Source of the DNA: Paenibacillus mendelii
GTDB lineage: Bacteria; Bacillota; Bacilli; Paenibacillales; Paenibacillaceae
Assembly: GCF_024498075.1 (NCBI RefSeq)
Contig: NZ_JANHOF010000001.1
Location: 930,001 to 994,000, forward strand
Length of the DNA: 64,000 nucleotides
Direction: 5' to 3'
The position numbers and the translations under genes are program-made. Below, in pieces: positions 29,088 through 38,790 of this stretch. The notes under the pieces were generated by a model. That model saw only the letters and a list, made by a program, of their open reading frames with translations. It had not been told where the DNA came from and ran no database searches. How positions within the stretch are numbered: the first letter of the stretch is position 1; every line of letters starts with the position of its first letter.

Positions 29088-29522
29088 TCACCCTCCTGTC
29101 AGGTGACGTATTGCTTTGGCCAATTCATCAGGCTCTTTGTTCGGTGTCGAAACTAATTTCTCCGGCTGCAGCGGTTTGAACGGCGCCTGTTCCTTCGTAT
29201 CCTCGGCAGGCCTGCCATCCAACTGCTGCTTTAACATCCCGCTCAGCTCATCGCTTTCATCCGGGGTCGACAAATCAACACGGGTTCCCTTTTCTTCGGG
29301 AACATCCGTAACCATTTCATTCGGCAGCTTATCTGCTGGCGTGTGCAAAATAAAAGCCAATATCGCGCGAAACAGATAAGCGAGTACAAAAAATACGACG
29401 AAAGCATACACGCACCGCATGGCGGTGATAGCCAAGCCATTGCTGCTTAACGAGAACAACAAGGTAAGCAGCCCTCCGCTTATCCCGAGCACAGCATTCC
29501 AGCGCCATGTTCCAATCATCAT
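29088..29522 (-). CDS. Uncharacterised two-helix membrane protein between cheD and sigD
   Basis: The 144-residue product has two hydrophobic segments in the first 60 residues (about 9-30 and 33-57), followed by a hydrophilic, Pro/Glu-rich tail of about 85 residues ending LAKAIRHLTGG. The first ATG overlaps the cheD stop codon (TAATG), and sigD follows with one base between, so it is cotranslated with both. There is no counterpart between cheD and sigD in B. subtilis. I do not recognise the family; a membrane-attached regulator or chemotaxis accessory is only a guess. Confidence 0.65.
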   Translation of the reverse strand: MMIGTWRWNAVLGISGGLLTLLFSLSSNGLAITAMRCVYAFVVFFVLAYLFRAILAFILHTPADKLPNEMVTDVPEEKGTRVDLSTPDESDELSGMLKQQLDGRPAEDTKEQAPFKPLQPEKLVSTPNKEPDELAKAIRHLTGG

Positions 29523-30016
29523 TAAATCTCCTTTACGCCAAACTGAACGCTTCGGATGACCAGCAGGCCGCTTAAGCTGCTGAATTCAATCGTTCGCCCG
29601 TAGTTGCCGCCCGTATCCTCTGACAGAATCGGAATCGAATAGCGGGTTAACTCCTTTTTGCATGCCTCCACGTTCCGAGGACCGATCCGCATCGCCTCGC
29701 TTTGCGTGGCGAAAGCAAACATTTGCGCCCCCCCTGCGAGCTTGGCGATCAATCGATCGGTTACAGCTCCCGCTTTCTTCATCCGCTCGATCAGATCCGG
29801 GATGGCGGTGTCTGCATATTTCGCAAGATTAATTGAAGTCTCACGGGCGATACTTGACGAAGGCAGCATCACATGCGCCATTCCAGCTACTTTGCTTCGT
29901 TCGTCGAACAGCGTCAGACCGACGCACGAACCCAGTCCGGTTGTTTTCAGCACGGCTCCTTCTATCGCGATATTCAGATCCGCCATGCCCACTTTCACCA
30001 AGTTTTGCTGTATCAT
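29522..30016 (-). CDS. cheD: Chemoreceptor glutamine deamidase CheD
   Basis: The 164-residue enzyme deamidates glutamines in chemoreceptors and binds CheC. The active-site Cys lies in GLGSCVGLTLFDERSKV (about residues 26-42), and the His in GMAHVMLP. Its start overlaps the end of cheC (ATGA), matching the functional pair CheC-CheD of the Bacillus adaptation system. Confidence 0.97.
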   Translation of the reverse strand: MIQQNLVKVGMADLNIAIEGAVLKTTGLGSCVGLTLFDERSKVAGMAHVMLPSSSIARETSINLAKYADTAIPDLIERMKKAGAVTDRLIAKLAGGAQMFAFATQSEAMRIGPRNVEACKKELTRYSIPILSEDTGGNYGRTIEFSSLSGLLVIRSVQFGVKEI

Positions 30017-30636
30017 TCGGTAGGCACTCCCAAGGCGCTGAAAATTTTATCAAAGGAATCCGGATCGGGAATGAGGAAGAAATGACCTTCAAGCGACTCC
30101 CGGTCTTCCATGAATTTGGTATCGATCAACAAGGCTGAATCTCCCATCTCGCCATATTGCATCAAGCCGTAGCTCAATATGGCACCCGCCATATCTACCG
30201 CAATGGCGGGAACTGTCGGCGACATCGAAAGACGGGTGAAGTCGGCCAACGAGGACAGATAGGAGCCAGCCAATATATTGCCGATTTCGGATAAAGCCGA
30301 AAACTCCATTTCCGAATAGCTTGCATCGTCCTGCACTTCTATGGATAACAGGTTTTTCAGCAGCTTCTTCGCGGAATCCTCATGGATCAGAAAAAACATA
30401 TTGCCTGGGGCGTCCCCTTCTACCCGCAAAAAAATCGCAACGACGACCTGCTCGAAGCCGCCCACCTTATCCGCGATTTGTTCAAAGGGAATCAGGCTGA
30501 CCGTCGGCACCTTCATATCCACCGGCTTGTCCAAGAGACAGGATAGTGCGGTAGCTGCATTGCCTGCCCCTATATTGCCAACTTCTTTGAGCACGTCTAG
30601 TTTGAATGCCTCGAGCTTATCTAGTGGATTGTTCAC
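30013..30636 (-). CDS. cheC: CheY-P phosphatase CheC
   Basis: The 207-residue chemotaxis protein dephosphorylates CheY-P and regulates CheD. Both active-site helices are present: LKEVGNIGAGNAATALSCLL (about residues 15-34) and EFSALSEIGNILAGSYLSSL (about 109-128), each with the Glu-x-x-Asn arrangement. It starts with GTG at 30636, 3 bases after cheW. Confidence 0.97.
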   Translation of the reverse strand: MNNPLDKLEAFKLDVLKEVGNIGAGNAATALSCLLDKPVDMKVPTVSLIPFEQIADKVGGFEQVVVAIFLRVEGDAPGNMFFLIHEDSAKKLLKNLLSIEVQDDASYSEMEFSALSEIGNILAGSYLSSLADFTRLSMSPTVPAIAVDMAGAILSYGLMQYGEMGDSALLIDTKFMEDRESLEGHFFLIPDPDSFDKIFSALGVPTE

Positions 30637-30639
30637 CGC

Positions 30640-31101
30640 TTATCCCTCGAGCTGCTCAAGCTGGATGATCTCATTCTTATTCAACACTTCGGACAGGTTC
30701 AGCATAATGAGCAGGCGATTGTCGCCTATCTTAGCTACGCCGCGCAAATACTTAGCCTTAATGCCTCCGACAACTTCTGGTGGCGAATCGATGCTGTCGC
30801 TGTCTATATCAATAACATCGTTAGCCGCATCGACGATAAAGCCCACTTCCAGATCATTGGCTGCAACAATGATAATCCGCGAGTTTTCCGTCGGCTCCGA
30901 CTCACTCAGCCCAAAGCGTCCCCGTAAATCGATGACCGGGAGAACAACACCGCGCAGATTAATGACCCCTTTAATGAAAGCGGGCGTTTTTGGAACACGC
31001 GTAATGGGTGACATCCGTTCGATCGTGCGTACCTTGTCCACTTCGATGCCATACTCTTCGTTAGCCAAGCCAAAGACAATGACTTTCATTTCCTCTCCCA
31101 T
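30640..31101 (-). CDS. cheW: Chemotaxis coupling protein CheW
   Basis: The 153-residue adaptor links chemoreceptors to CheA. It is a single CheW domain with EYGIEVDKVRTIERMSPITRVPKTP and GVINLRGVVLPVIDLRGRFG. It stands 14 bases after cheA. No catalytic residues are expected. Confidence 0.97.
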   Translation of the reverse strand: MGEEMKVIVFGLANEEYGIEVDKVRTIERMSPITRVPKTPAFIKGVINLRGVVLPVIDLRGRFGLSESEPTENSRIIIVAANDLEVGFIVDAANDVIDIDSDSIDSPPEVVGGIKAKYLRGVAKIGDNRLLIMLNLSEVLNKNEIIQLEQLEG

Positions 31102-31114
31102 ATGTAACCCCTCC

Positions 31115-33199
31115 TTATTTAATAAGTGCGTTTGGATCGATAATTAAGGCCACTTGGCCGTCACCTAGTATCGTAGCTCCGGATATAGCTTCAATGTTTG
31201 TTAAATACTTGCCTAACGATTTCAGAACAATATCGTTCTGGCTAATAAACTCGTCTACCATCACAGCTACGAGCTTATCTCCTTTGCGGATGACGACAAT
31301 TTCGGTCTCCGCTTCGTCTGCCTCGTTATATGATGTAGATTCAAGCACCTGGCTGAGGGAAATGATCGGGATCACCGTGCCGCGGAATTCCATCATGAGA
31401 TTGCCATGGATTTTGCGGATATGCTCTCTGCGTATGATGCTCGTTTCCACGATCGACGAGAGCGGAATCGCATATTTCTCAGTTCCGAGCTTAACCAGCA
31501 TCGCTGATATGATAGACAGCGTAAGCGGCAATTGGATGGAAAATTTGGAGCCCTTGCCTTCTACGGAATCAACGGTAACATGTCCGCCCAGCGTGGAGAT
31601 TTTGGTTCGAACCACGTCAAGCCCGACGCCGCGTCCGGAAATATCGGAAATTTTATCAGCCGTACTGAATCCAGCAGCGAAGATAAGCATGTTGATTTCT
31701 TTATCCGTCAGGCGCTTGGCTTCGTCTACGGTAATAACGTCATTCTTGATGGCAATCTGTTTCACCTTTTCTTTATTGATCCCGCGACCATCATCCTCGA
31801 TTTCGATGAAGACATGGTTGCCGCTGTGGAAGGCGCGCAGATGAACGGTTCCAATCTCCGGTTTGCCAGCCGCAATACGGTCTGGAATCGGCTCGACGCC
31901 ATGGTCCAGCGAATTGCGCAGCAAGTGTACGAGCGGATCTCCAATTTCATCGATTACCGTACGGTCAAGCTCGGTTTCTGCACCTGTAATGACCAAATCG
32001 ATTTTCTTATCCAGCGACTTGGCCAGATCGCGTACCATACGGGGGAAGCGGTTGAATACCGACTCGACCGGTACCATGCGAAGCTTCAGAACAATGTTTT
32101 GCAAATCTCCGCTCACCCGGGACATATGCTCGACCGTTTCGGTCAATTCCGTACGCCGAATCTCTGACGCAAGCTGTTCGAGACGCACGCGGTCAATGAG
32201 CAGCTCGCTGAATAAATTCATCAAGGCATCTAACCGTTCAATATCGACGCGAATGGTGCGTGACAGAGCTGTTGATCCGCCTTGTCCGGATGAGGCTACT
32301 GCAGGGGCAGCAGCCGGTGCACTCGCGGGCTTCGCTTCGGCACTTGATGCTGAAGCCGCGACCTCAGCTGCGGCCGATATGTTATGAACGTTAGAAGGCG
32401 TTGATGCACCCGCCGGACGCCCGCCAAGCTGGAATAACGATTCTCCGTCCAGCTGCGTGACGACAGCACTCTCGATCTCAGAAACCGATTCGATCCCCTT
32501 CTGGAGTTCGTCTTGGCTCAAGGACGTTATCGTAAAGACAGTAAAGGAACGGTCGAACTTCTCTTGTTCGATATCTTGAACGCTGGGTTGCGATTTCACC
32601 ACTTCTCCGCTGCGTTCCAGGAAGTCAAAGACCATGTAAGCCCGTGCCGCCTTGAGCATGCAATCCTCTCGAATCGTTACGACGGTATGGAAGACGGAGT
32701 GGCCTGCTTCTATGGATTGGAGCAAGACGGAGGATTGGAATTCATCCAGAATCCCTTCTGCCCCTGAAGATCCTTCAGCCGAAGCAGCGGAAGCGGATGG
32801 AGCCGATTCCGCTTTGTACTCCCCCTTGAAGATTGACTGCAGCGAGACGACGATGTGCGAAACGTCCGCTCTGCCCGTACCGCCGCCAATGATATCCTGT
32901 ACCATCGACTCCAGTGCATCCAGACTCTTAAATAACGTATCGAAGATGAAGTTATCCATCTTCAGCTTCTCGTTGCGCACGAGATCCAGCACATTCTCCA
33001 TTTCATGGGTCAAGGATGCAAGATCCTCGTATCCCATCGTTGCCGACATCCCTTTGAGCGTATGAGCGGAACGAAAAATGACTTGTACGATGCTTAAATC
33101 AGCAGGATCGCTCTCCAATCGCAGAAGATTTTCATTCAGCGACTGTAAATGATCATTGGATTCGTCGATAAACATTGAGAGATAGGCATTCATATCCAT
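31115..33199 (-). CDS. cheA: Chemotaxis histidine kinase CheA
   Basis: The roughly 694-residue kinase phosphorylates CheY and CheB. Order: Hpt/P1 with the phospho-His in FRSAHTLKGMSATMGYEDLA (about residue 46), P2 (about 165-265), an Ala/Ser/Pro-rich linker, P3 dimerisation (RIDALMNLFSELLIDRVRLEQ-like), P4 kinase with HLLRNSLDHGVEP and the glycine boxes DDGRG and GRGVGLDVV, then the P5 CheW-like domain. AGGAGGTGC stands too near the first ATG (33205), so the ATG at 33199 is somewhat more likely. Confidence 0.97.
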   Translation of the reverse strand: MDMNAYLSMFIDESNDHLQSLNENLLRLESDPADLSIVQVIFRSAHTLKGMSATMGYEDLASLTHEMENVLDLVRNEKLKMDNFIFDTLFKSLDALESMVQDIIGGGTGRADVSHIVVSLQSIFKGEYKAESAPSASAASAEGSSGAEGILDEFQSSVLLQSIEAGHSVFHTVVTIREDCMLKAARAYMVFDFLERSGEVVKSQPSVQDIEQEKFDRSFTVFTITSLSQDELQKGIESVSEIESAVVTQLDGESLFQLGGRPAGASTPSNVHNISAAAEVAASASSAEAKPASAPAAAPAVASSGQGGSTALSRTIRVDIERLDALMNLFSELLIDRVRLEQLASEIRRTELTETVEHMSRVSGDLQNIVLKLRMVPVESVFNRFPRMVRDLAKSLDKKIDLVITGAETELDRTVIDEIGDPLVHLLRNSLDHGVEPIPDRIAAGKPEIGTVHLRAFHSGNHVFIEIEDDGRGINKEKVKQIAIKNDVITVDEAKRLTDKEINMLIFAAGFSTADKISDISGRGVGLDVVRTKISTLGGHVTVDSVEGKGSKFSIQLPLTLSIISAMLVKLGTEKYAIPLSSIVETSIIRREHIRKIHGNLMMEFRGTVIPIISLSQVLESTSYNEADEAETEIVVIRKGDKLVAVMVDEFISQNDIVLKSLGKYLTNIEAISGATILGDGQVALIIDPNALIK

Positions 33200-33246
33200 A
33201 TTCATGCACCTCCTGCATATTAGTTGCCTTGTTTCGAGTGCTTCAT

Positions 33247-34497
33247 TTACTTCATTACCTGATCGACCAATGTTGAGGCGATTTTCTTCAAGGGAACAAC
33301 TGATGTTGCAACGCCTGCTTCAATGGCCGAACGGGGCATCCCGTATACCACACAAGATTCCTCAGCCTCGGCTATCGCACTCTGGGCTCCACTGTCCTTC
33401 AATGCCTTCATTCCCTTGACGCCATCGCTCCCCATCCCTGTCATAATGACGGAGTGGCGCTGCAATTCAGGATAAGGGACGCATGACTCGAACATCACGT
33501 CCACGGATGGCCGGTGTCCGCTTCGAGGTTCACTTTGTGTAAGCTTTATGTAATACCCGGATGCGTCCTTGGCTAGCTCCATATGAAAACCGCCCGGAGC
33601 GATATATACGATGCCGGCATATACCCTTTCGCCCCCCTCCGCCTCCTTCACATGCAAAGCGCTGAATGTATTCAACCGCTGTGCCAAGGAATGCGTGAAT
33701 TTGGGGGGCATATGCTGGACCACGAGCACCGGTGCAGGAAAACTACCAGGCAGTGACGATATGACCTCATGCAGAGCACGTGGTCCGCCCGTTGACGTGC
33801 CAATCGCAACAAGGTGGCGGAAAGAAAGCGTCGGCTTTGGTTTGCTGCTTGACTTCGGAGGCTCTGCCTGCTCGGCGAATAGTTCTTCAGGACTAGTTAC
33901 GGCAGGCTTGGACGGCAATACAGCTGGCTTTATGCGTTCTTTCTTGAGAACCGGTTCTAACTTCGGACGTACAGGTTTCGTTTCCGCCGCTTCCTTCTTG
34001 CCTGGCTTTAACGGCTTCTCTTTCCCGTTCTGCTTATGAAGTTCGGCAGGAGCGAGCGGCCGAGTAAAGATGCTGTCCGCCGGTATCGACGGCCGCCTTG
34101 TAAGTACGGCAATTCGCAGCTTCTCCAGCAATTGCTCCCCGACATTCTGAATATCAGGAGAGAGCGGACCAGCCGGCTTGCGAATAAAATCAAACGCTCC
34201 GTACTGAAGCGCCTTAATCGTTTCGCGTGTCCCATCATCGCTGGTGCTGGACATCATGATGATGGGTGTAGGCCGCTTGCGCATAATGTGGCCGAGCGCT
34301 TCGAGACCGTTCATCTCCGGCATTTCCAAATCCAATGTAATGACGTCCGGCTTCCATTGTTCGACGGCGTCGATTGCTTCTTGGCCATTCGTCGCGGTAG
34401 CAATAATCTCGAATTGCTTGTCCGCTGTAATGAGATCGCTGATGATCTTTCGCATAAAGGCGGAATCATCCACTACAAGTACGCGATAAGAGGTCAT
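33247..34497 (-). CDS. cheB: Chemotaxis methylesterase/deamidase CheB
   Basis: The 416-residue protein has an N-terminal receiver domain (VLVVDDSAFMRKIISDLI; phospho-Asp in VITLDLEMPEMNGLEA) and a C-terminal methylesterase domain starting at about 220 with VAIGTSTGGPRALHEVI and later GMGSDGVKGMKALKD. The linker (about 145-215) is long and rich in Lys, Pro and Glu. The frame opens at a TTG at 34521, but GGAGG nine bases ahead supports ATG 34497. The matching methyltransferase cheR is not in the window. Confidence 0.96.
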   Translation of the reverse strand: MTSYRVLVVDDSAFMRKIISDLITADKQFEIIATATNGQEAIDAVEQWKPDVITLDLEMPEMNGLEALGHIMRKRPTPIIMMSSTSDDGTRETIKALQYGAFDFIRKPAGPLSPDIQNVGEQLLEKLRIAVLTRRPSIPADSIFTRPLAPAELHKQNGKEKPLKPGKKEAAETKPVRPKLEPVLKKERIKPAVLPSKPAVTSPEELFAEQAEPPKSSSKPKPTLSFRHLVAIGTSTGGPRALHEVISSLPGSFPAPVLVVQHMPPKFTHSLAQRLNTFSALHVKEAEGGERVYAGIVYIAPGGFHMELAKDASGYYIKLTQSEPRSGHRPSVDVMFESCVPYPELQRHSVIMTGMGSDGVKGMKALKDSGAQSAIAEAEESCVVYGMPRSAIEAGVATSVVPLKKIASTLVDQVMK

Positions 34498-34526
34498 GGG
34501 CCGCTGCCTCCTACTCTTCAAAGGAT

Positions 34527-35396
34527 TTATTTCGATAGCCTGAACATCTTATGCAAGAATCCTTTGACGCCGCTTGCGCCTGCCGCAGGTTTAGGCACGT
34601 CGCAAAATTGTTTGGCAATGGTCATCACGTCTCGTGATGCATCCGATCCCGGATAGGACAGCAGGAACGGGGATTGCCGTTTCACAGCTTTTGTTACATG
34701 AGAGTCATCGAGGACGATTCCCAGAAGCGGCAGCGGGGTCTGCAGAAACCGCTCTGCGACGAGCGCGATCTTGTCAGCCGTCGCTTTCCCTTCCCTGCGG
34801 TCCTCAGCCCGGTTAACTATAAGATTGAACTGAACATCATGGTCCATGGCCTTCACCATTTTGATTAATGCATACGCATCTGTTATCGAAGTCGGTTCCG
34901 GTGTCGTGACGACGAGCGTCAGCTCCGCGGAGGTAATAAATTTGACGGTTTCTTTCGACAATCCCGCTCCGGTATCAAACAAGATAAAGTCATATTCTCC
35001 ATGCAGCTTCCCGATTTGATCGGTGAAATACGTAAGCTCCTCCGGTGATAACTCCAGCAAATCTTTGAATCCCGAACCGCCGGCTATAAAATGGATGCCC
35101 GTCGGCCCCTCTTGAATGATGTCCCAAATCGTTTTCTGCTGCTTAAGCAGATGATACAGGCTGTATGGGGATGAAATCCCCATAAGCACATCGATATTCG
35201 CCATCCCGATGTCGGCGTCAAACAAGAGCACCTTCTTGCCGAGCTGACGAAGCGCCAGCGCAAAATTCAAGCTGAAGTTTGATTTGCCGACTCCGCCTTT
35301 GCCGCTCGTAATGGTAACCACGCGGGTAGTCTTCTCCACTTCTTGCCGCCCGCGGTTACGAACGAGATGACGAAGCGCCTCCGCTTGATCATTCAT
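34527..35396 (-). CDS. flhG: Flagellar number regulator FlhG (MinD-like ATPase)
   Basis: The 289-residue P-loop ATPase controls flagellar number and placement with FlhF. The deviant Walker A is TITSGKGGVGKSNFSLNFAL (about residues 28-47), followed by VLLFDADIGMANIDVLMGI. The C-terminus is weakly amphipathic. ATG overlaps the flhF stop, as in B. subtilis ylxH. Confidence 0.95.
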   Translation of the reverse strand: MNDQAEALRHLVRNRGRQEVEKTTRVVTITSGKGGVGKSNFSLNFALALRQLGKKVLLFDADIGMANIDVLMGISSPYSLYHLLKQQKTIWDIIQEGPTGIHFIAGGSGFKDLLELSPEELTYFTDQIGKLHGEYDFILFDTGAGLSKETVKFITSAELTLVVTTPEPTSITDAYALIKMVKAMDHDVQFNLIVNRAEDRREGKATADKIALVAERFLQTPLPLLGIVLDDSHVTKAVKRQSPFLLSYPGSDASRDVMTIAKQFCDVPKPAAGASGVKGFLHKMFRLSK

Positions 35397-36730
35397 TGAT
35401 TGGGTGCCCCCAGTAACTGCTTGACATAGGCAGCCTTACGAAAAGGCGCGATATCGTCAGGAACTGTTTGTCCATATGCAATGTAAGCTGGTCTCATCCC
35501 TTGCTGCAAGGCCAAATTCAGAACAGCTCCGGAAGCGTGTGTCTCGTCCTGCTTCGTGTACAGCACTTTCTGCACCCCGTATTTGGCAAAGTGTTCCGCA
35601 ACGACGGACATGTCGCTGAACTTCCCGGTCAAGCTAAGGACCAGATAGGTTTCGGCACGATCCTTTGTCTGGAGCAGGCTGTTTACTTCCGAAACATAGA
35701 GCTCATTACGGAAATTGCGTCCTGCCGTATCCATGAAGATTAATTCGCGATCCTCGAGCTGATGGAAGGCGCGAGTCACCTCAGCCGGAGAGAAAACGAC
35801 CTCAAGCGGAACATTCAAGATCGTCGCATACGTTCGAAGCTGATCGACGGCTGCGATCCTGTACGTATCGGAGGTAATGAACCCCACTCTCTTCCCTGCT
35901 TTAAGCGTCTGCTCCGCAGCCAGCTTCGCAATGGAGGTGGTCTTGCCTACACCGGTCGGACCTACGAAATGGACAACACGCGTATCGCGATGGATCCCCT
36001 CGTCTTCAAGTCCTTCCAACCACTCCGCCAGTATTTCGGCTGCAGCTGTCCATACCAGCTCCCGATTCACGAGTTCAGCGTCCTGACCTTCAAAGCGGGC
36101 TTCAACTTCCGTTATCAACTTTTCAGTGATGTCACCGTGAACCTCTTGTTCATCTAATCTCGTTTGCAGAGCTTGAATCGATTCCGGCTGCTGGGCGGCA
36201 TGCTGCTGTTTGGACATTCGAACAATCCATTGCTTCATATCTCTGATTTCATTCAGCAGCTCGTCCTCAGACATCTTCCCCGGTTTCTCAACCGGCTGAT
36301 TGGGTCTTGCCGTCGCTGACGCGGCTTCGCGTTGTGCCCGATAAAGCTCCGAGGCTTGTCCGCCAATAGAAGCGGAAGTTCCATTCGTATTGGATTCAGC
36401 CTGCTGCTGCGGAGGGACGGAGGAAGCGACGGCTTGCTGCAGCGAAGCCGCGAACGCGGCCGCAGCCGTAGCAGATATCTCATCGCCTCTGGCTAACGCA
36501 GGTTTAATTTTGGCTTGCGGTACCGACTTTGCAGCCGGTTTGGCAGCCCCTGCAGCCCCTGCCGCTTCAACGGCGGCAATAACTTCCATCTTCTTCTTCC
36601 CAAACATGCCCAGAAATCCGCCTACTTTGATTTCCTTCGTATTCAAGATTATGGCATCCACGCCAAGGTCGCTGCGAATCATCGGCAGCGCCTCAGGCAG
36701 CGCATTTACGACATAGCGTTTTACCTTCAT
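35393..36730 (-). CDS. flhF: SRP-type GTPase FlhF
   Basis: The 445-residue GTPase marks flagellar assembly sites at the membrane. The N-terminal B domain is followed by an Ala/Gln-rich linker (about 60-160), the N domain, and the G domain with [47 protein letters not shown] and TKQDE (position of the TKxD motif). The start overlaps the end of flhA by four bases. Confidence 0.96.
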   Translation of the reverse strand: MKVKRYVVNALPEALPMIRSDLGVDAIILNTKEIKVGGFLGMFGKKKMEVIAAVEAAGAAGAAKPAAKSVPQAKIKPALARGDEISATAAAAFAASLQQAVASSVPPQQQAESNTNGTSASIGGQASELYRAQREAASATARPNQPVEKPGKMSEDELLNEIRDMKQWIVRMSKQQHAAQQPESIQALQTRLDEQEVHGDITEKLITEVEARFEGQDAELVNRELVWTAAAEILAEWLEGLEDEGIHRDTRVVHFVGPTGVGKTTSIAKLAAEQTLKAGKRVGFITSDTYRIAAVDQLRTYATILNVPLEVVFSPAEVTRAFHQLEDRELIFMDTAGRNFRNELYVSEVNSLLQTKDRAETYLVLSLTGKFSDMSVVAEHFAKYGVQKVLYTKQDETHASGAVLNLALQQGMRPAYIAYGQTVPDDIAPFRKAAYVKQLLGAPNQ

Positions 36731-38760
36731 AGATTCACCACCCCAATGCTTTGAACTTCTACACTAGGCTCAAGCTCGCTGTACGATAGCACCGGGATGT
36801 CCTGCATCGTCCGTTCAACGATTTGCCGTAAATACATCCGAATCGTCGGAGAAGCCAGAACGATCGGCTGATAGCCGGATTGAATCTGCTTACTCACCTG
36901 TTCATTCAGCTTCTGGTAAATCGTCTGTGTGGCGATGGGATCAAGCGCCAAATAACTGCCTTGATCGGACTGCTGGACAGACTCGGCGATTTTCTTCTCC
37001 AATGAAGGCCCTACCGTAATAACCCGCAGCGTATCGCTGTTTTGCGAGAATTGCTGCGTGATTTGTCTGGATAGCGCTTGTCTGACATACTCCGTCAGAA
37101 TATCGGGGTCTTTCGAATAGGCGCCATGATCGGCCAACGTTTCGAAGATGGTGACCATGTCGCGAATCGATATTTTCTCACGCAGCAGCTTGGCAAGCAC
37201 CTTCTGGACATCACCAACCGTAAGTATGGAAGGAATAAGCTCGTCCACCAGCGCAGGGTATGTTTCTCTGACATTCTCAACAAGCGTCTTCGTCTCCTGC
37301 CGGCCGATCAGCTCGTGTGCATGACGCTTAATGATTTCCGTCAGGTGTGTGGCTACGACGGATGGAGGATCAACGACCGTATACCCGGACAGCTCCGCAC
37401 GCTCTTTGGTCTCTTCGTCGATCCAGATCGCCGGTAGTCCGAAGGCAGGCTCCGTTGTTTCTATGCCGATGACCGAATCATCATCGAAGCCCGGACTCAT
37501 AGCCAGATAGTGATTAAGGAGCAGCTCGCCTCTGGCGACCGTGTTTCCTTTGATTTTGATTACATATTCATTCGGCTTTAACTGAATGTTGTCCCGTATT
37601 CGAATAACGGGAACGACAAGACCAAGCTCAAGGGCGCACTGCCTGCGAATCATGATGATACGGTCCAGCAGGTCTCCGCCCTGCTGCGTATCGGCCAACG
37701 GAATCAACCCATAGCCAAATTCGAATTCGATAGGATCCACCTGCAGAAGGCTGATCACACTTTCCGGGCTCCGCACCTCTTCGATTTGCTGTTCCTCCTC
37801 CATCTGCTCCTCTTGCTGCTGACGCTTAGCCAGCGTGTTCTGCATGCGGTAACCAGCGAATATGAGAAGTCCTGCAAGCGGTAGCGTGGACAACATCCCG
37901 ATTGGAGTTCCGATACCCAGCAGTGCTATCGTTCCAGCTACAATATAAAGCAGCTTCGGATAGCGGAACATTTGGGATGTCATATCGTAAGCCAGGTTGC
38001 CTTCTGAAGCAGCCCGCGTAACGATAAGTCCAGCCGCCGTGGAAATTAACAAGGCCGGAATCTGACTGACCAGACCATCCCCGATTGTTAGAACGGAGAA
38101 TGTGCTGAGTGATTCGCCGAAAGCCATGCCGTGTATAGCCATGCCGATTACAAAACCGCCGATTAGGTTAATGAGCAATATAATGATCGAAGCGATCGCA
38201 TCACCCTTGACGAATTTACTGGCACCGTCCATCGAACCGTAGAAATCAGCTTCCCGTTCGATTTTTTGGCGGCGGTCTCTCGCTTGCTGCTCGTTGATGA
38301 GTCCTGCGTTCAAATCCGCATCGATACTCATCTGTTTACCAGGCATCGCATCGAGCGTGAATCGCGCCCCGACCTCGGCTACGCGCTCCGAGCCCTTCGT
38401 AATGACGATAAACTGGACGACGACCAGAATTAAGAACACAACGAAACCAATCGCGATCTCACCGCCGGCAACCCAGTTCCCGAACGTTGCCACGACATGA
38501 CCCGCTTCCCCGTACTGCAGAATGTTACGTGTGGTCGAGATGTTCAAGGCGAGCCGAAATAATGTCGTGATGAGCAGCATTGCCGGAAAGATGGAGAAAT
38601 CCAGCGCATCCTTCGTATTCATAGAGATGAGCAAAATCATAAGCGCCGTGGAGATGTTTATGATGAGCAGCACATCTAGCAACCAAGTGGGAATCGGAAT
38701 GACCATCATGAGTACGATGCCGATAATTCCTATTAATATGGTCAAATCCTTTGCCTTCAA
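36727..38760 (-). CDS. flhA: Flagellar export gate protein FlhA
   Basis: The 677-residue protein forms the proton-driven export channel ring. The N-terminal half has about eight membrane segments, with the signature FLILVVVQFIVITKGSERVAE and the loop RFTLDAMPGKQMSIDADLNAG (FHIPEP-type region). The C-terminal half is the cytosolic substrate-docking domain. The start codon is TTG, with GGAGGAGGGATT upstream. Confidence 0.97.
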   Translation of the reverse strand: MKAKDLTILIGIIGIVLMMVIPIPTWLLDVLLIINISTALMILLISMNTKDALDFSIFPAMLLITTLFRLALNISTTRNILQYGEAGHVVATFGNWVAGGEIAIGFVVFLILVVVQFIVITKGSERVAEVGARFTLDAMPGKQMSIDADLNAGLINEQQARDRRQKIEREADFYGSMDGASKFVKGDAIASIIILLINLIGGFVIGMAIHGMAFGESLSTFSVLTIGDGLVSQIPALLISTAAGLIVTRAASEGNLAYDMTSQMFRYPKLLYIVAGTIALLGIGTPIGMLSTLPLAGLLIFAGYRMQNTLAKRQQQEEQMEEEQQIEEVRSPESVISLLQVDPIEFEFGYGLIPLADTQQGGDLLDRIIMIRRQCALELGLVVPVIRIRDNIQLKPNEYVIKIKGNTVARGELLLNHYLAMSPGFDDDSVIGIETTEPAFGLPAIWIDEETKERAELSGYTVVDPPSVVATHLTEIIKRHAHELIGRQETKTLVENVRETYPALVDELIPSILTVGDVQKVLAKLLREKISIRDMVTIFETLADHGAYSKDPDILTEYVRQALSRQITQQFSQNSDTLRVITVGPSLEKKIAESVQQSDQGSYLALDPIATQTIYQKLNEQVSKQIQSGYQPIVLASPTIRMYLRQIVERTMQDIPVLSYSELEPSVEVQSIGVVNL

Positions 38761-38790
38761 CTTAATCCCTCCTCCAGTGCATATGACATC

